A stretch of DNA of 56,973 nt, from the NCBI GenBank assembly GCA_035549175.1, contig DASZRL010000057.1:1-56973 (forward strand), read 5' to 3'. Position numbers and translations under genes: made by a program. This DNA is from DASTSN01 sp035549175. Its GTDB lineage: Bacteria > Bacteroidota > Bacteroidia > Chitinophagales > Chitinophagaceae. Position 1 is the first letter of the stretch. Each line of letters begins with the position of its first letter. This document shows, one piece after another, positions 41,535 through 50,421 of the stretch. The notes under the pieces were generated by a model that made no database searches, had not been told where the DNA came from, and worked only from the letters and a program-made list of their open reading frames with translations.

Positions 41535-41620
41535 ACAGGAATGGCCTGATTTTCTTAATATCTTTTCCTTCCGGCAGCGGGCGCGCAGGCGCCTGCCCGC
41601 AAGGGGAGCCGCTGCCCTGG

Positions 41621-41651
41621 TTTCACAGGTTTCTAAACTGTCCTATCTTTG
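41621..41651 (+). promoter_or_regulatory. Two-element promoter of ftsK, leaderless spacing
   Basis: TTTC at 41621-41624, exactly 19 nt, then TATCTTTG at 41644-41651, a near-perfect TTTG-N19-TAnnTTTG. The -7 box ends 5 nt before the ftsK ATG (spacer CCTGC), so transcription should begin at about the ATG itself. Confidence 0.7.
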
Positions 41652-41656
41652 CCTGC

Positions 41657-44227
41657 ATGGCTAAAAAGCTGAAAAAGACCAAGCCGGAAAAACCGAACCC
41701 GCGTGTCCTAAAGGAGGAGAAGGAGGAGAAAATTGACCTGCGACAGCTTGCCCGCGATGAACGGACCTGGAAAATTGTGGGGGCAGCCCTGATCCTGATT
41801 TCCCTGTTCCTTTTCATCTCGTTTATATCCTACCTGTTTACCTGGAAGGAAGACCAGAGTTATGTGATGCAGGGTGGAGCCTCCGTCCTGTTTGATACCC
41901 ATGTGCAGGTCAGGAACCTGCTGGGCAGGCTGGGTGCCTTCGTCAGCCATTTCTTCATCTACCGGGGATTCGGGATCGCCTCCCTGCTTTTCTGCAGTTT
42001 CTTTTTTGTAGTCGGAGTAAACCTTCTTTTCAGGCGCAGGGTATTTTCGATACGCCGCAACCTGAAATACGTAACGGTAGGCCTGCTGGTTCTTTCTGTT
42101 TCCCTGGCATTCGTCCTTTCCCGGAGTTCGTTTCCCTTCGGGGGAGGTGTGGGGGCCATGATCATGGACTGGATGACCGACCTGCTCGGCAATGTCGGTA
42201 CGGCCGCGGTATTGTTGCTGGTGGGATTTGGATATATAATCTGGCAGTTCAATCCGTCCTTCCACCTTCCCGAGGGCGGTCTATTGAAAAAGGCCACCGG
42301 AGCACCGGCTGCGGAACCTGCCCTGCCCGAAGAGGAGCCGGTGGCCCCCCCGGCTGCCGCGGATGGCCGTAATACCCTGCAGGGAACGCCGGTCCCGGAA
42401 CTGGCCCGAGGCATGGCCAGGGAAGAACCCCGGATTGAATTCCAGGTCATAGAAAGGGACGAACCCGCGGCGCCGCCTGAGGTAGCTGACGATGCGCCGG
42501 TTTTTGACCAGCCGGTCGTGGAAAGGGAAATTGTGGAAGACCTTCTCCACGCACACGACGACCTGCAGCCCGACAAACCCGCCCCGGTAAGTGAAATCCC
42601 ACGCACCCGGGAAAAGCCAGCCCGGCCGGTTGCGGACGGTGAACTGGAACTGGAAATCAAGTCCGCACCGGATCCGTCGGAGCCCCAGACGCCGGAAAAG
42701 GAAAAGACCTACGAAGACCTGCCTCCCTACGAGCCGACCCTGGATCTGCGGGATTATAAATATCCGCCCCTGGATCTGCTGGAAACACTCGGCAGCGAGA
42801 AAATTGTACAGGACGCCCAGGAACTGGAAAATAACAAGAACCAGATCATCAACACGCTCAAGAACTATGACATCGCCATCCAGAAGATCAGCGCCACGGT
42901 GGGCCCCACGGTGACCCTCTATGAAATCGTTCCGGCTGCCGGCGTGCGTATCTCCCGGATCAAGAACCTGGAGGACGATATCGCCCTGAGCCTGGCGGCC
43001 CTGGGTATCCGCATCATCGCACCTATCCCCGGCAAAGGCACGATCGGTATTGAAGTCCCCAACGTAAAAAAGTCGGTGGTGGGCATGAAAGCCCTGCTCG
43101 CTTCCGAAAAGTTTCAGCACAATCATTACAGCCTTCCCATCGCCATCGGGAAGAAGATCGACAATGAAAACTATATTGTCGACCTGGCCTCCATGCCCCA
43201 CCTGCTCATGGCCGGGGCTACCGGCCAGGGTAAGTCCGTCGGCCTGAATGCCATCCTGGTCTCCCTGCTTTACAAAAAGCATCCGTCCCAGCTCAAATTT
43301 GTCCTGATCGATCCCAAAAAGGTGGAACTAAGCCTGTACCGCCTGATCGAGCACCATTTCCTGGCCAAGCTGCCCGGGGAGGAGGAAGCCATCATCACCG
43401 ATACCAAAAAGGTGGTCCATACGCTCAATGCCCTGTGTATTGAAATGGATAACCGATACGACCTGCTCAAGGAAGCAGGAGCCCGTAATATCCGGGAGTA
43501 CAATGAAAAGTTTGTCAAGCGCCGGCTCAGCCCGCTCAAGGGCCATCAGTTCCTTCCCTTCATCGTGCTGGTTATCGATGAGTTTGCCGATCTGATCATG
43601 ACAGCGGGCAAGGAAATCGAGATGCCGATTGCCCGGCTGGCCCAGCTGGCCCGGGCCGTGGGCATCCATCTGATCATTGCCACCCAGCGTCCCTCGGTCA
43701 ATATTATCACCGGAACCATCAAGGCCAATTTTCCCAGCCGCATCGCCTTCAAGGTCTCCTCCAAGATCGACTCCCGGACCATCCTGGATACCGGCGGGGC
43801 GGAACAACTGATCGGCAAAGGTGATATGCTGATCTCTCACCACGGGGAAATCACCCGCCTGCAGTGTGCCTTCGTGGACACTCCTGAGGTGGAAAGCGTG
43901 GTGGAGTTTGTTGGCAACCAGCGGGGGTACCCCCAGGCTTTCCTGCTGCCCGAATACGTGGATGAAAAGGACCTGGAAGGCAAGGATTTTGACCTGGCTG
44001 ACCGGGATCCCCTTTTCGAAGATGCTGCCAGGCTGGTCGTGCAGAACCAGCTGGGGTCCACCTCCCTGCTCCAGCGGCGCATGAAACTGGGGTACAACCG
44101 GGCCGGCCGCCTGATGGACCAGCTGGAATCGGCCGGCATTGTCGGGCCTAACCAGGGCAGCAAGGCCCGCGAGGTACTGATTAAAACCGAAATGGATCTT
44201 CAGCAGCACCTGGAAACCCTGGGTTAA
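41657..44227 (+). CDS. ftsK: DNA translocase FtsK/SpoIIIE
   Basis: An 856-residue FtsK. It tethers to the division septum and pumps DNA to finish chromosome segregation. A basic N-terminus is followed by four membrane helices (residues about 40-205), then an acidic, proline-rich linker to about 370. The motor has alpha and beta domains with Walker A LMAGATGQGKSVGLNAILV near residue 520 and Walker B LPFIVLVIDEFADLIMTAG. The C-terminal gamma winged helix (TSLLQRRMKLGYNRAGRLM) recognises orienting DNA sites. The start at 41657 (MAKKLKKTKPEKP) matches the leaderless promoter; 48 upstream codons are open but unrelated. Confidence 0.96.
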   Translation: MAKKLKKTKPEKPNPRVLKEEKEEKIDLRQLARDERTWKIVGAALILISLFLFISFISYLFTWKEDQSYVMQGGASVLFDTHVQVRNLLGRLGAFVSHFFIYRGFGIASLLFCSFFFVVGVNLLFRRRVFSIRRNLKYVTVGLLVLSVSLAFVLSRSSFPFGGGVGAMIMDWMTDLLGNVGTAAVLLLVGFGYIIWQFNPSFHLPEGGLLKKATGAPAAEPALPEEEPVAPPAAADGRNTLQGTPVPELARGMAREEPRIEFQVIERDEPAAPPEVADDAPVFDQPVVEREIVEDLLHAHDDLQPDKPAPVSEIPRTREKPARPVADGELELEIKSAPDPSEPQTPEKEKTYEDLPPYEPTLDLRDYKYPPLDLLETLGSEKIVQDAQELENNKNQIINTLKNYDIAIQKISATVGPTVTLYEIVPAAGVRISRIKNLEDDIALSLAALGIRIIAPIPGKGTIGIEVPNVKKSVVGMKALLASEKFQHNHYSLPIAIGKKIDNENYIVDLASMPHLLMAGATGQGKSVGLNAILVSLLYKKHPSQLKFVLIDPKKVELSLYRLIEHHFLAKLPGEEEAIITDTKKVVHTLNALCIEMDNRYDLLKEAGARNIREYNEKFVKRRLSPLKGHQFLPFIVLVIDEFADLIMTAGKEIEMPIARLAQLARAVGIHLIIATQRPSVNIITGTIKANFPSRIAFKVSSKIDSRTILDTGGAEQLIGKGDMLISHHGEITRLQCAFVDTPEVESVVEFVGNQRGYPQAFLLPEYVDEKDLEGKDFDLADRDPLFEDAARLVVQNQLGSTSLLQRRMKLGYNRAGRLMDQLESAGIVGPNQGSKAREVLIKTEMDLQQHLETLG

Positions 44228-44298
44228 ATTAACGGTAAGCATTCCCCGGCTTGCAACCTCCCCGGGCCGTTCGGACATCCTACTTCCGGTAATTGACA

Positions 44299-44306
44299 TA
44301 TCTTTG
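44299..44306 (+). promoter_or_regulatory. -7 box of the lolA gene
   Basis: TATCTTTG, an exact match, 24 nt before the ATG. Confidence 0.55.
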
Positions 44307-44330
44307 CGCCTTATTGAAAAAAGCATTCGC

Positions 44331-44978
44331 ATGAAAAAAACTCTGGTTGCCTTGGCTCTTATCGGAACGGCGTTGCTGGGAATGGCACAACAAAATGATC
44401 CTGAGGCAAAAAAACTCCTGGATGCCGTCAGCAGCCAGTTCAAATCCTATAAGACTGTCCAGGCTGGATTTACCTATAAGGTGGAAAACGCCGGCGGAAA
44501 GGTATTGTCCAGCCAGAAGGGCACCGTGGTCATGAAGGGCACCAAATACCGGATCAGTTTCGGCACCCAGGAAATCTGGTGCGACGGGGCTACGGTATGG
44601 AGCCTGGATAAGAATTCCAACGAAGTGACGATCAACAAGCTGGACGGCTCCTCCGGAACGATCACCCCGCAAAAACTCTTCACCAATTTTTACGACAAGG
44701 ACTTTTTATATAAGCTCAATGGGGAGAAAAAGGTAGGGGCCAAGGTGCTCGCGGAAATCGAGATGACGCCTACTGATAAAAGCAAGCCCTTCCACAAAGT
44801 GTATGTCCTGGTTGACAAGAAGGCCAGGATGCTCTACAGCACGGAAGTCCTCGAAACCAGCGGCAACCGGTACACCTACCTCGTAACCGGCATTAAACCC
44901 AATGTAACTGCCCCGGACGGGAACTTCGTGTTTGATAAAAGTAAATACCCGGGGGTAGAGGTGGTGGATTTGCGCTGA
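44331..44978 (+). CDS. lolA: LolA-like periplasmic lipoprotein carrier
   Basis: A 215-residue exported protein of the LolA/LolB fold. A signal peptide (LVALALIGTALLGMAQ) precedes the half-barrel: LDAVSSQFKSYKTVQAGFTY, GTVVMKGTKYRISFGTQEIW, WSLDKNSNEVTINKLDGSSG and a VYVLVDKKARMLYSTEVLE segment. LolA ferries lipoproteins from the inner to the outer membrane. It lies 103 bp after ftsK with its own promoter; a LolA-type gene near ftsK is, from memory, a familiar neighbourhood elsewhere too. Confidence 0.9.
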   Translation: MKKTLVALALIGTALLGMAQQNDPEAKKLLDAVSSQFKSYKTVQAGFTYKVENAGGKVLSSQKGTVVMKGTKYRISFGTQEIWCDGATVWSLDKNSNEVTINKLDGSSGTITPQKLFTNFYDKDFLYKLNGEKKVGAKVLAEIEMTPTDKSKPFHKVYVLVDKKARMLYSTEVLETSGNRYTYLVTGIKPNVTAPDGNFVFDKSKYPGVEVVDLR

Positions 44979-45029
44979 CGCGCGGCTGCCCCGCAACAGC
45001 TTCCCCGCCGGTCTCCATCTTGTCTCCGA

Positions 45030-45851
45030 TCATACTACGGCCTTGCGCAGCTTTACCAGCTGCCTGAGCAGGTTTTCCAGGCTATCGAGCTGCAGCATGT
45101 TGGCTCCGTCGCTCAGCGCCGCCTCCGGGTGGGGATGGGTTTCGATGAACAGGCCATCCGCCCCGGCTGCGATTGCCGCTTTCGCGATCGTCCCGATCAG
45201 CCGGGGATTGCCGCCCGTCACGCCGCTGACCTGGTTGGGTTGCTGCAGGGAATGGGTGCAGTCCATGACGACCGGCACCCCGTGCTGCTGCATGGCGGGA
45301 ATGTTCCGGTAATCCACGACCAGGTCCTGGTAGCCGAAGGTGGTTCCCCGCTCAGTCAGCAGGATTTTTGAATTTCCGGCCTTGCGGATTTTTTCCACCG
45401 CAAATTTCATGGCTTCCCCGCTTACGAACTGGCCTTTCTTGACATTGACGACCTTGCCGGTCTGCGCGGCGGCGACCAGCAGGTCGGTCTGGCGGCAGAG
45501 AAAGGCGGGAATCTGCAGGACATCGACGTAACGGGCCGCCAGGTCGGCCTCGTCATGGGCGTGGATATCGGAGGTGGTGGGGATCTGAAAGGTTTCCCCG
45601 GTTTTTTTCACCAGGGCCAGGGCCGTCTCATCACCGATTCCGGTGAAGGAGCCGGCGCTGGTTCGGTTGGCTTTGCGGTAGGAGGATTTGAAGATATAGG
45701 GGATTCCCAGGTTCCGGCAGATGGTGGATACCTTTTCAGCCACCTGCATCAGGAGTTCCTCGCTTTCCACCACACAGGGCCCGGCAATCAGGAAGAAATT
45801 CTTTTCGTCGTAGACCTGGCCGGCAAAGAGATCTGTCAGAAATTTTTCCAT
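45030..45851 (-). CDS. kdsA: 3-deoxy-8-phosphooctulonate synthase (KDO 8-P synthase)
   Basis: A 273-residue KdsA, which condenses phosphoenolpyruvate with arabinose 5-phosphate to make KDO 8-phosphate for lipopolysaccharide core. Motifs: FFLIAGPCVVESEELLMQVA, YIFKSSYRKANRTSAGSFTG, TSDIHAHDEADLAARYVDVL, LQIPAFLCRQTDLLVAAAQT, LLTERGTTFGYQDLVVDYRN and VVMDCTHSLQQPN. No cysteine replaces the asparagine-type site at the N-terminus, which does not decide the metal class. The ATG at 45851 with a promoter box 4 nt before it sets the start. Confidence 0.96.
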   Translation of the reverse strand: MEKFLTDLFAGQVYDEKNFFLIAGPCVVESEELLMQVAEKVSTICRNLGIPYIFKSSYRKANRTSAGSFTGIGDETALALVKKTGETFQIPTTSDIHAHDEADLAARYVDVLQIPAFLCRQTDLLVAAAQTGKVVNVKKGQFVSGEAMKFAVEKIRKAGNSKILLTERGTTFGYQDLVVDYRNIPAMQQHGVPVVMDCTHSLQQPNQVSGVTGGNPRLIGTIAKAAIAAGADGLFIETHPHPEAALSDGANMLQLDSLENLLRQLVKLRKAVV

Positions 45852-45855
45852 GGCG

Positions 45856-45863
45856 CAAAGGTA
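45856..45863 (-). promoter_or_regulatory. -7 box of kdsA, leaderless spacing
   Basis: TACCTTTG on the minus strand, an exact match, ends 4 nt before the kdsA ATG (spacer CGCC). Confidence 0.6.
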
Positions 45864-45913
45864 AGATTTGGAATTTGGGAATTTGCAGGTGAATTTTGTC
45901 CGCAAATTCATGT

Positions 45914-46864
45914 ATGGCCAAAGAAAAAATACTGGTGATCGGTGCATCCGGCCAGATCGGCGTGGAACTCACCCTGGCCCTGCGGGCCATCTACGGGTCT
46001 GCCAGCGTGGTCGCCTCCGATCTGCGGGAGGAGAATGACCTGCTGAAAGGGACCGGCCCGTATGTCAGCCTGGACGTGATGAACAAGGAAATGCTGCACG
46101 TGCAGATCATCCGCCAGGGAATCACCCAGGTGTACCTGCTGGCCGCGATTCTTTCCGCTACAGGGGAAAAGAATCCGGGTCTTGCCTGGCATCTGAACAT
46201 GCAGGGCCTGCTGAATGTGCTGGATATCGCCCGCGAAGAGAAGCTCCATAAAGTCTACTGGCCCAGTTCCATTGCCGTATTCGGCCCCACTTCACCCAGG
46301 CAGCATTGCCCCCAGCAGACGATCATAGAACCCATTACCGTATACGGGATCAGCAAATATGCCGGGGAATTCTGGTGTAATTACTATCACCAGCGTTACG
46401 GGGTGGACGTACGCAGCCTCCGGTATCCCGGCCTGATCTCCTACAAATCCGCGCCGGGCGGCGGCACCACCGATTACGCCGTAGAGATCTTCCACGGTGC
46501 GCTGGAATCCGGGCAGTATACCTGCTTTCTGAAAGAAGACACTTACCTTCCCATGATGTATATGCCCGATGCCATCCGGGCCACGATCGAACTGATGGAA
46601 GCGGACGCCTCCCGGGTCTCGGTACATACTTCCTACAACATTGCCGCCATGAGTTTTTCCCCCAGGGAACTGGCCGCCCAGATCCGCAGCCAGCTGCCGG
46701 ATTTTACCATCCGCTACCAGCCGGATTACCGGCAGGCCATCGCAGACAGCTGGCCGCAGAGTATTGACGATTCCGTGGCCCGCAGGGACTGGGGCTGGCG
46801 CGAAGAATTTGATCTGGCGAAAATGACCCGGGACATGCTGGCGAACCTGCGTCCCGGCAACTGA
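45914..46864 (+). CDS. tdh: L-threonine 3-dehydrogenase, epimerase-type
   Basis: A 316-residue NAD-dependent epimerase/dehydratase-fold protein that matches short-chain L-threonine 3-dehydrogenase, the type found in Bacteroidota and animals. It oxidises threonine to 2-amino-3-oxobutyrate, which is then cleaved to glycine and acetyl-CoA. Seen: ILVIGASGQIGVELTLALR, VYLLAAILSATGEKNP, WPSSIAVFGP, the Tyr-x-x-x-Lys in TVYGISKYAGEFWC, LRYPGLISYKSAPGGGTTDY and TYLPMMYMPDAIRATIELME. The partner ligase is not in the window. Start at 45914 (MAKEKILVIGAS). A strong hairpin follows. Confidence 0.92.
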   Translation: MAKEKILVIGASGQIGVELTLALRAIYGSASVVASDLREENDLLKGTGPYVSLDVMNKEMLHVQIIRQGITQVYLLAAILSATGEKNPGLAWHLNMQGLLNVLDIAREEKLHKVYWPSSIAVFGPTSPRQHCPQQTIIEPITVYGISKYAGEFWCNYYHQRYGVDVRSLRYPGLISYKSAPGGGTTDYAVEIFHGALESGQYTCFLKEDTYLPMMYMPDAIRATIELMEADASRVSVHTSYNIAAMSFSPRELAAQIRSQLPDFTIRYQPDYRQAIADSWPQSIDDSVARRDWGWREEFDLAKMTRDMLANLRPGN

Positions 46865-46883
46865 CCGGCTGATACCTGATAAA

Positions 46884-46915
46884 ACAATAACCCCGGATCC
46901 TGCCGGGGTTATTGT
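46884..46915. terminator. Bidirectional terminator between tdh and the DUF1080 gene
   Basis: A perfect 13-bp inverted repeat (46884-46896 with 46903-46915) closes a 6-nt loop. It is preceded by AAA and sits between two converging genes, 19 bp after the tdh stop. Confidence 0.8.
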
Positions 46916-46949
46916 GTTGGGACGCGTTATGGCCGGGTGATCCTGCAGC

Positions 46950-47717
<768 letters not shown>

Positions 47718-47727
47718 TGCTTATGAT

Positions 47728-48003
47728 TTAGTAACGAATGATGGTGAACGAATCGAATGATTGTAAAGGTAGGGGACTTGCCTCAATATCGGTGACCAGG
47801 GCGCGCGGGGGACCCTGCCGGCACCAGGTGCGCAGTTGCTCCAGTTGGGTCTGCGTGCCGGTTGCGATGATCTCCACCCGGCCGTCGGGCAGGTTGCGCA
47901 CCGTGCCGGTGAGGCCCAGTTCCCGGGCTTTCTCCCGGGTGGACTGCCGGTAAAAGACGCCCTGGACCTTACCGGTAACCAATAAGCGATAGGTGACCTC
48001 CAT
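47728..48003 (-). CDS. acyP: Acylphosphatase
   Basis: A 91-residue acylphosphatase, hydrolysing acyl phosphates such as carbamoyl or acetyl phosphate in the cytoplasm. The hallmark LLVTGKVQGVFYRQSTREKA contains the catalytic arginine, and VRNLPDGRVEIIATG contains the catalytic asparagine. Normal length. It lies between sucC and the DUF1080 gene on the same strand. Confidence 0.93.
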   Translation of the reverse strand: MEVTYRLLVTGKVQGVFYRQSTREKARELGLTGTVRNLPDGRVEIIATGTQTQLEQLRTWCRQGPPRALVTDIEASPLPLQSFDSFTIIRY

Positions 48004-48067
48004 ACCAATCGGATTGACAGGTGGAGCCGGTGCCTGCCGCAGTAGGTGCTTGCTCCACCAGGCTCAT

Positions 48068-48096
48068 GAAAAAATCCCGGCCGGCAGGCACGGGAT
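48068..48096 (-). terminator. Rho-independent terminator of sucC
   Basis: On the minus strand a 6-bp stem (ATCCCG/CGGGAT) is followed directly by a T-run (48074 down to 48069). The region around it also has two interleaved complementary pairs that could form a pseudoknot. Confidence 0.6.
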
Positions 48097-48121
48097 CGGA
48101 TTCCTTGGAACAGGTGCTGGC

Positions 48122-49333
48122 TCAGGCAACCGCCTTTTTGACCAGGGCCGCCGCTTCACTGAGCAGGATGGCGCTCTGGACCTTCAGGCCGCTCTCATCA
48201 ATGAGTTTCTTGGCTTCCTCCGCGTTGGTACCCTGCAGGCGGACGATGATCGGAATGGAAATGTTGCCCAGGTTCTTGTAGGCTTCGATCACCCCGGCCG
48301 CCACCCGGTCGCAGCGTACAATGCCCCCGAAAATATTGATCAGGATGGCTTTCACGTTGGGATCCTTCATGATGATCTTGAAGCCGGCTTCCACGGTCTG
48401 GGCATTGGCGGTGCCGCCCACGTCCAGGAAGTTGGCGGGTTCTCCCCCGCTCAGTTTGATCATATCCATGGTCGCCATGGCGAGGCCCGCGCCGTTCACC
48501 ATGCATCCCACGTTGCCGTCCAGCTTGACGAAATTGAGGTTGTACTTGCCGGCTTCGACTTCGGTGGGGTCCTCCTCGGAAATATCGCGCAGCGAGGCCA
48601 GGTCGGCGTGACGGATCAGCGCGTTGTCGTCCAGGTTCATTTTACAGTCCACCGCTACGATTTTATCATCGGCCGCCTTGAACAGGGGGTTGATCTCCAG
48701 CATGGAGCAATCCAGGCCCACATAGGCGTTGTACAGGTTGGTTACGAACCGGACCAGGTTCTTGAAGGCCTCCCCGGTCAGCCCCAGGTTAAAAGCGATC
48801 TTCCTGGCCTGGAAGGGGAGCAGGCCCCCTCCGGGGTGAACCCATTCCTTGAATATCTTATCCGGCGTATCATGGGCTACGTCTTCGATGTTCATGCCAC
48901 CCTCCGTGCTGTACATAATCACGTTGCGGCCCCTGGCACGGTCCAGCAGAATGGACAGGTAATACTCTTTGCGGGGGCTGGGGCCGTCATAGTACATATC
49001 CTGGGCCACCAGAACCTTATTTACCAGCCTTCCCTGCGGACCGGTCTGGAGCGTCACGAGGGTTCCCCCCAGGATCTGCTTGGCAAAATCGGTCATTTCT
49101 TCCAGGCTCTTGGCCACCTTGACCCCGTTGATGCCGGTTTCCCGGATTTTACCCTTCCCGCGGCCACCCGCGTGGATCTGGGCTTTAATAACGGCAAAGC
49201 TGCTGCCAAACTGGCTCTTGATCTGGCGATAGGCATCCTCCACTTCGTGTACCGTGCTGCAGGCAAACCCTTCCTGCACGGGCACCTGGTACTTCTTGAG
49301 GAGTTCCTTGGCCTGGTATTCGTGAAGATTCAT
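48122..49333 (-). CDS. sucC: Succinyl-CoA ligase (ADP-forming) subunit beta
   Basis: A 403-residue SucC. With SucD it makes ATP or GTP from succinyl-CoA in the TCA cycle. Motifs: MNLHEYQAKELLKKYQVPVQ, VIKAQIHAGGRGKGKIRETG (ATP-grasp glycine-rich region), VGLDCSMLEINPLFKAAD, VAVDCKMNLDDNALIRHADL and LDGNVGCMVNGAGLAMATMD, then GGTANAQTVEAGFKII and VKAILINIFGGIVRCDRVA. sucD is not adjacent, as is common in this phylum. Divergent from the purine nucleoside phosphorylase gene. Confidence 0.96.
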   Translation of the reverse strand: MNLHEYQAKELLKKYQVPVQEGFACSTVHEVEDAYRQIKSQFGSSFAVIKAQIHAGGRGKGKIRETGINGVKVAKSLEEMTDFAKQILGGTLVTLQTGPQGRLVNKVLVAQDMYYDGPSPRKEYYLSILLDRARGRNVIMYSTEGGMNIEDVAHDTPDKIFKEWVHPGGGLLPFQARKIAFNLGLTGEAFKNLVRFVTNLYNAYVGLDCSMLEINPLFKAADDKIVAVDCKMNLDDNALIRHADLASLRDISEEDPTEVEAGKYNLNFVKLDGNVGCMVNGAGLAMATMDMIKLSGGEPANFLDVGGTANAQTVEAGFKIIMKDPNVKAILINIFGGIVRCDRVAAGVIEAYKNLGNISIPIIVRLQGTNAEEAKKLIDESGLKVQSAILLSEAAALVKKAVA

Positions 49334-49351
49334 GGTTGGAGAAATTTAGTG

Positions 49352-49359
49352 CGAATATA
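49352..49359 (-). promoter_or_regulatory. Probable -7 box of sucC
   Basis: TATATTCG on the minus strand, one mismatch from TAnnTTTG, 18 nt before the ATG. Confidence 0.45.
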
Positions 49360-49441
49360 GCTCAATCAGTCCTTGTAAGCCGGATTTTGTGCAGGGAAAG
49401 GCCCGGGCAGCACCGGCGGGCCGCATTGCGGACATAACCTA

Positions 49442-49449
49442 TATATTTG
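49442..49449 (+). promoter_or_regulatory. -7 box of the purine nucleoside phosphorylase gene
   Basis: TATATTTG, an exact match, 19 nt before the ATG. Confidence 0.5.
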
Positions 49450-49468
49450 CAGGCTTAATACAACGCCT

Positions 49469-50293
49469 ATGGCCGGGTCAATCCTGGATCAACTCCGTGA
49501 AACGGCAGCCTATATCAGCAGGCTGTATCCCCATCGTCCCCAGGTGGGCCTCATCCTGGGCAGCGGGCTGAGCAGTTTCAGCAGCCAGATCGAAGTCGAA
49601 GCGGAGATACCCTATGAGCAGATTCCGCACTTTCCCGTCTCCACCGTGGAAGGGCATTCGGGGCGGTTGATCCTGGGCCGGATCAGCGGCAAGCGGGTTG
49701 CCTGTATGGCGGGTCGGTTTCATTTTTACGAAGGCTACAGCCCGGAACAGGTGGTATACCCGGTCCGCGTTATGAAGCGGCTGGGGATTGAGGCGCTGCT
49801 ACTGTCCAATGCCGCCGGCGGGGTAAACCCGGCCTTTGAGGTGGGTGACCTGATGATCATCCGGGACCATATCAGCTTTCACACGGTCAATCCCCTGATC
49901 GGGAAAAATCACGCGGAGCTGGGGCCGCGTTTTCCGGACATGAGCGAACCCTACCGGAAGGAATACATCCGGATGGCCCGGGACATCGCAGCCCGCCTGG
50001 GGATCCGGGTGCATGAAGGCGTCTATTTCGGGGTGACGGGCCCGACCTTTGAAACCCGGGCAGAATATCAGCTCGTGCATATCCTGGGCGGGGACGCCGT
50101 GGGCATGAGCACCGTGCAGGAATGCATTGCCGCCCGGCACCTGGATCTGCCGGTTTTTGCCATGAGCGTGATCACCGATATCGGAATCCGGGAACAGGAA
50201 AATACGATTTCGCACGAGGAGGTTCTCCAGGCAGCCCGCCAGGCGGAGCCTGCCTTTGCCGCCCTGTTCCGGGAATTGATCGCGGTCATTTAA
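49469..50293 (+). CDS. punA: Purine nucleoside phosphorylase, PunA type
   Basis: A 274-residue trimeric-type purine nucleoside phosphorylase, cleaving inosine and guanosine with phosphate for purine salvage. Motifs: VGLILGSGLSSFSSQIEVEA (phosphate loop), PHFPVSTVEGHSGRLILG, VACMAGRFHFYEGYSPEQVV, LLLSNAAGGVNPAFEVGDLM, IRDHISFHTVNPL and VYFGVTGPTFETRAEYQLVH, then GGDAVGMSTVQECIAARH. Alone in its unit. Confidence 0.96.
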   Translation: MAGSILDQLRETAAYISRLYPHRPQVGLILGSGLSSFSSQIEVEAEIPYEQIPHFPVSTVEGHSGRLILGRISGKRVACMAGRFHFYEGYSPEQVVYPVRVMKRLGIEALLLSNAAGGVNPAFEVGDLMIIRDHISFHTVNPLIGKNHAELGPRFPDMSEPYRKEYIRMARDIAARLGIRVHEGVYFGVTGPTFETRAEYQLVHILGGDAVGMSTVQECIAARHLDLPVFAMSVITDIGIREQENTISHEEVLQAARQAEPAFAALFRELIAVI

Positions 50294-50339
50294 CGTTATC
50301 CTAACCCGGGCCCCGACCTGGCTGACCTGATTTTCCGAC

Positions 50340-50347
50340 TAATTTTA
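50340..50347 (+). promoter_or_regulatory. Possible -7 box of the porin gene
   Basis: TAATTTTA, one mismatch from TAnnTTTG, ends 5 nt before the in-frame CTG at 50353. That is the leaderless spacing seen at fmt, pyrF and ftsK. Confidence 0.35.
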
Positions 50348-50421
50348 TCAAGCTGGCAAAAACAATCACATACCTGTTTCTGATCTGCCTGCTGGCCTGC
50401 TGCCAGGCAGGCTACTCCCAG

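Noticed and set aside
41513..41656. 48-codon N-terminal extension of ftsK
   Set aside because: Low-complexity sequence across the divergent promoter region; the promoter box at 41644-41651 would lie inside it.
49560..49660. Possible RNase P 5' core (GGAAAGT-like) antisense within punA
   Set aside because: The plus strand encodes the invariant PHFPVSTVEGH motif of purine nucleoside phosphorylase, so the similarity is coincidental.
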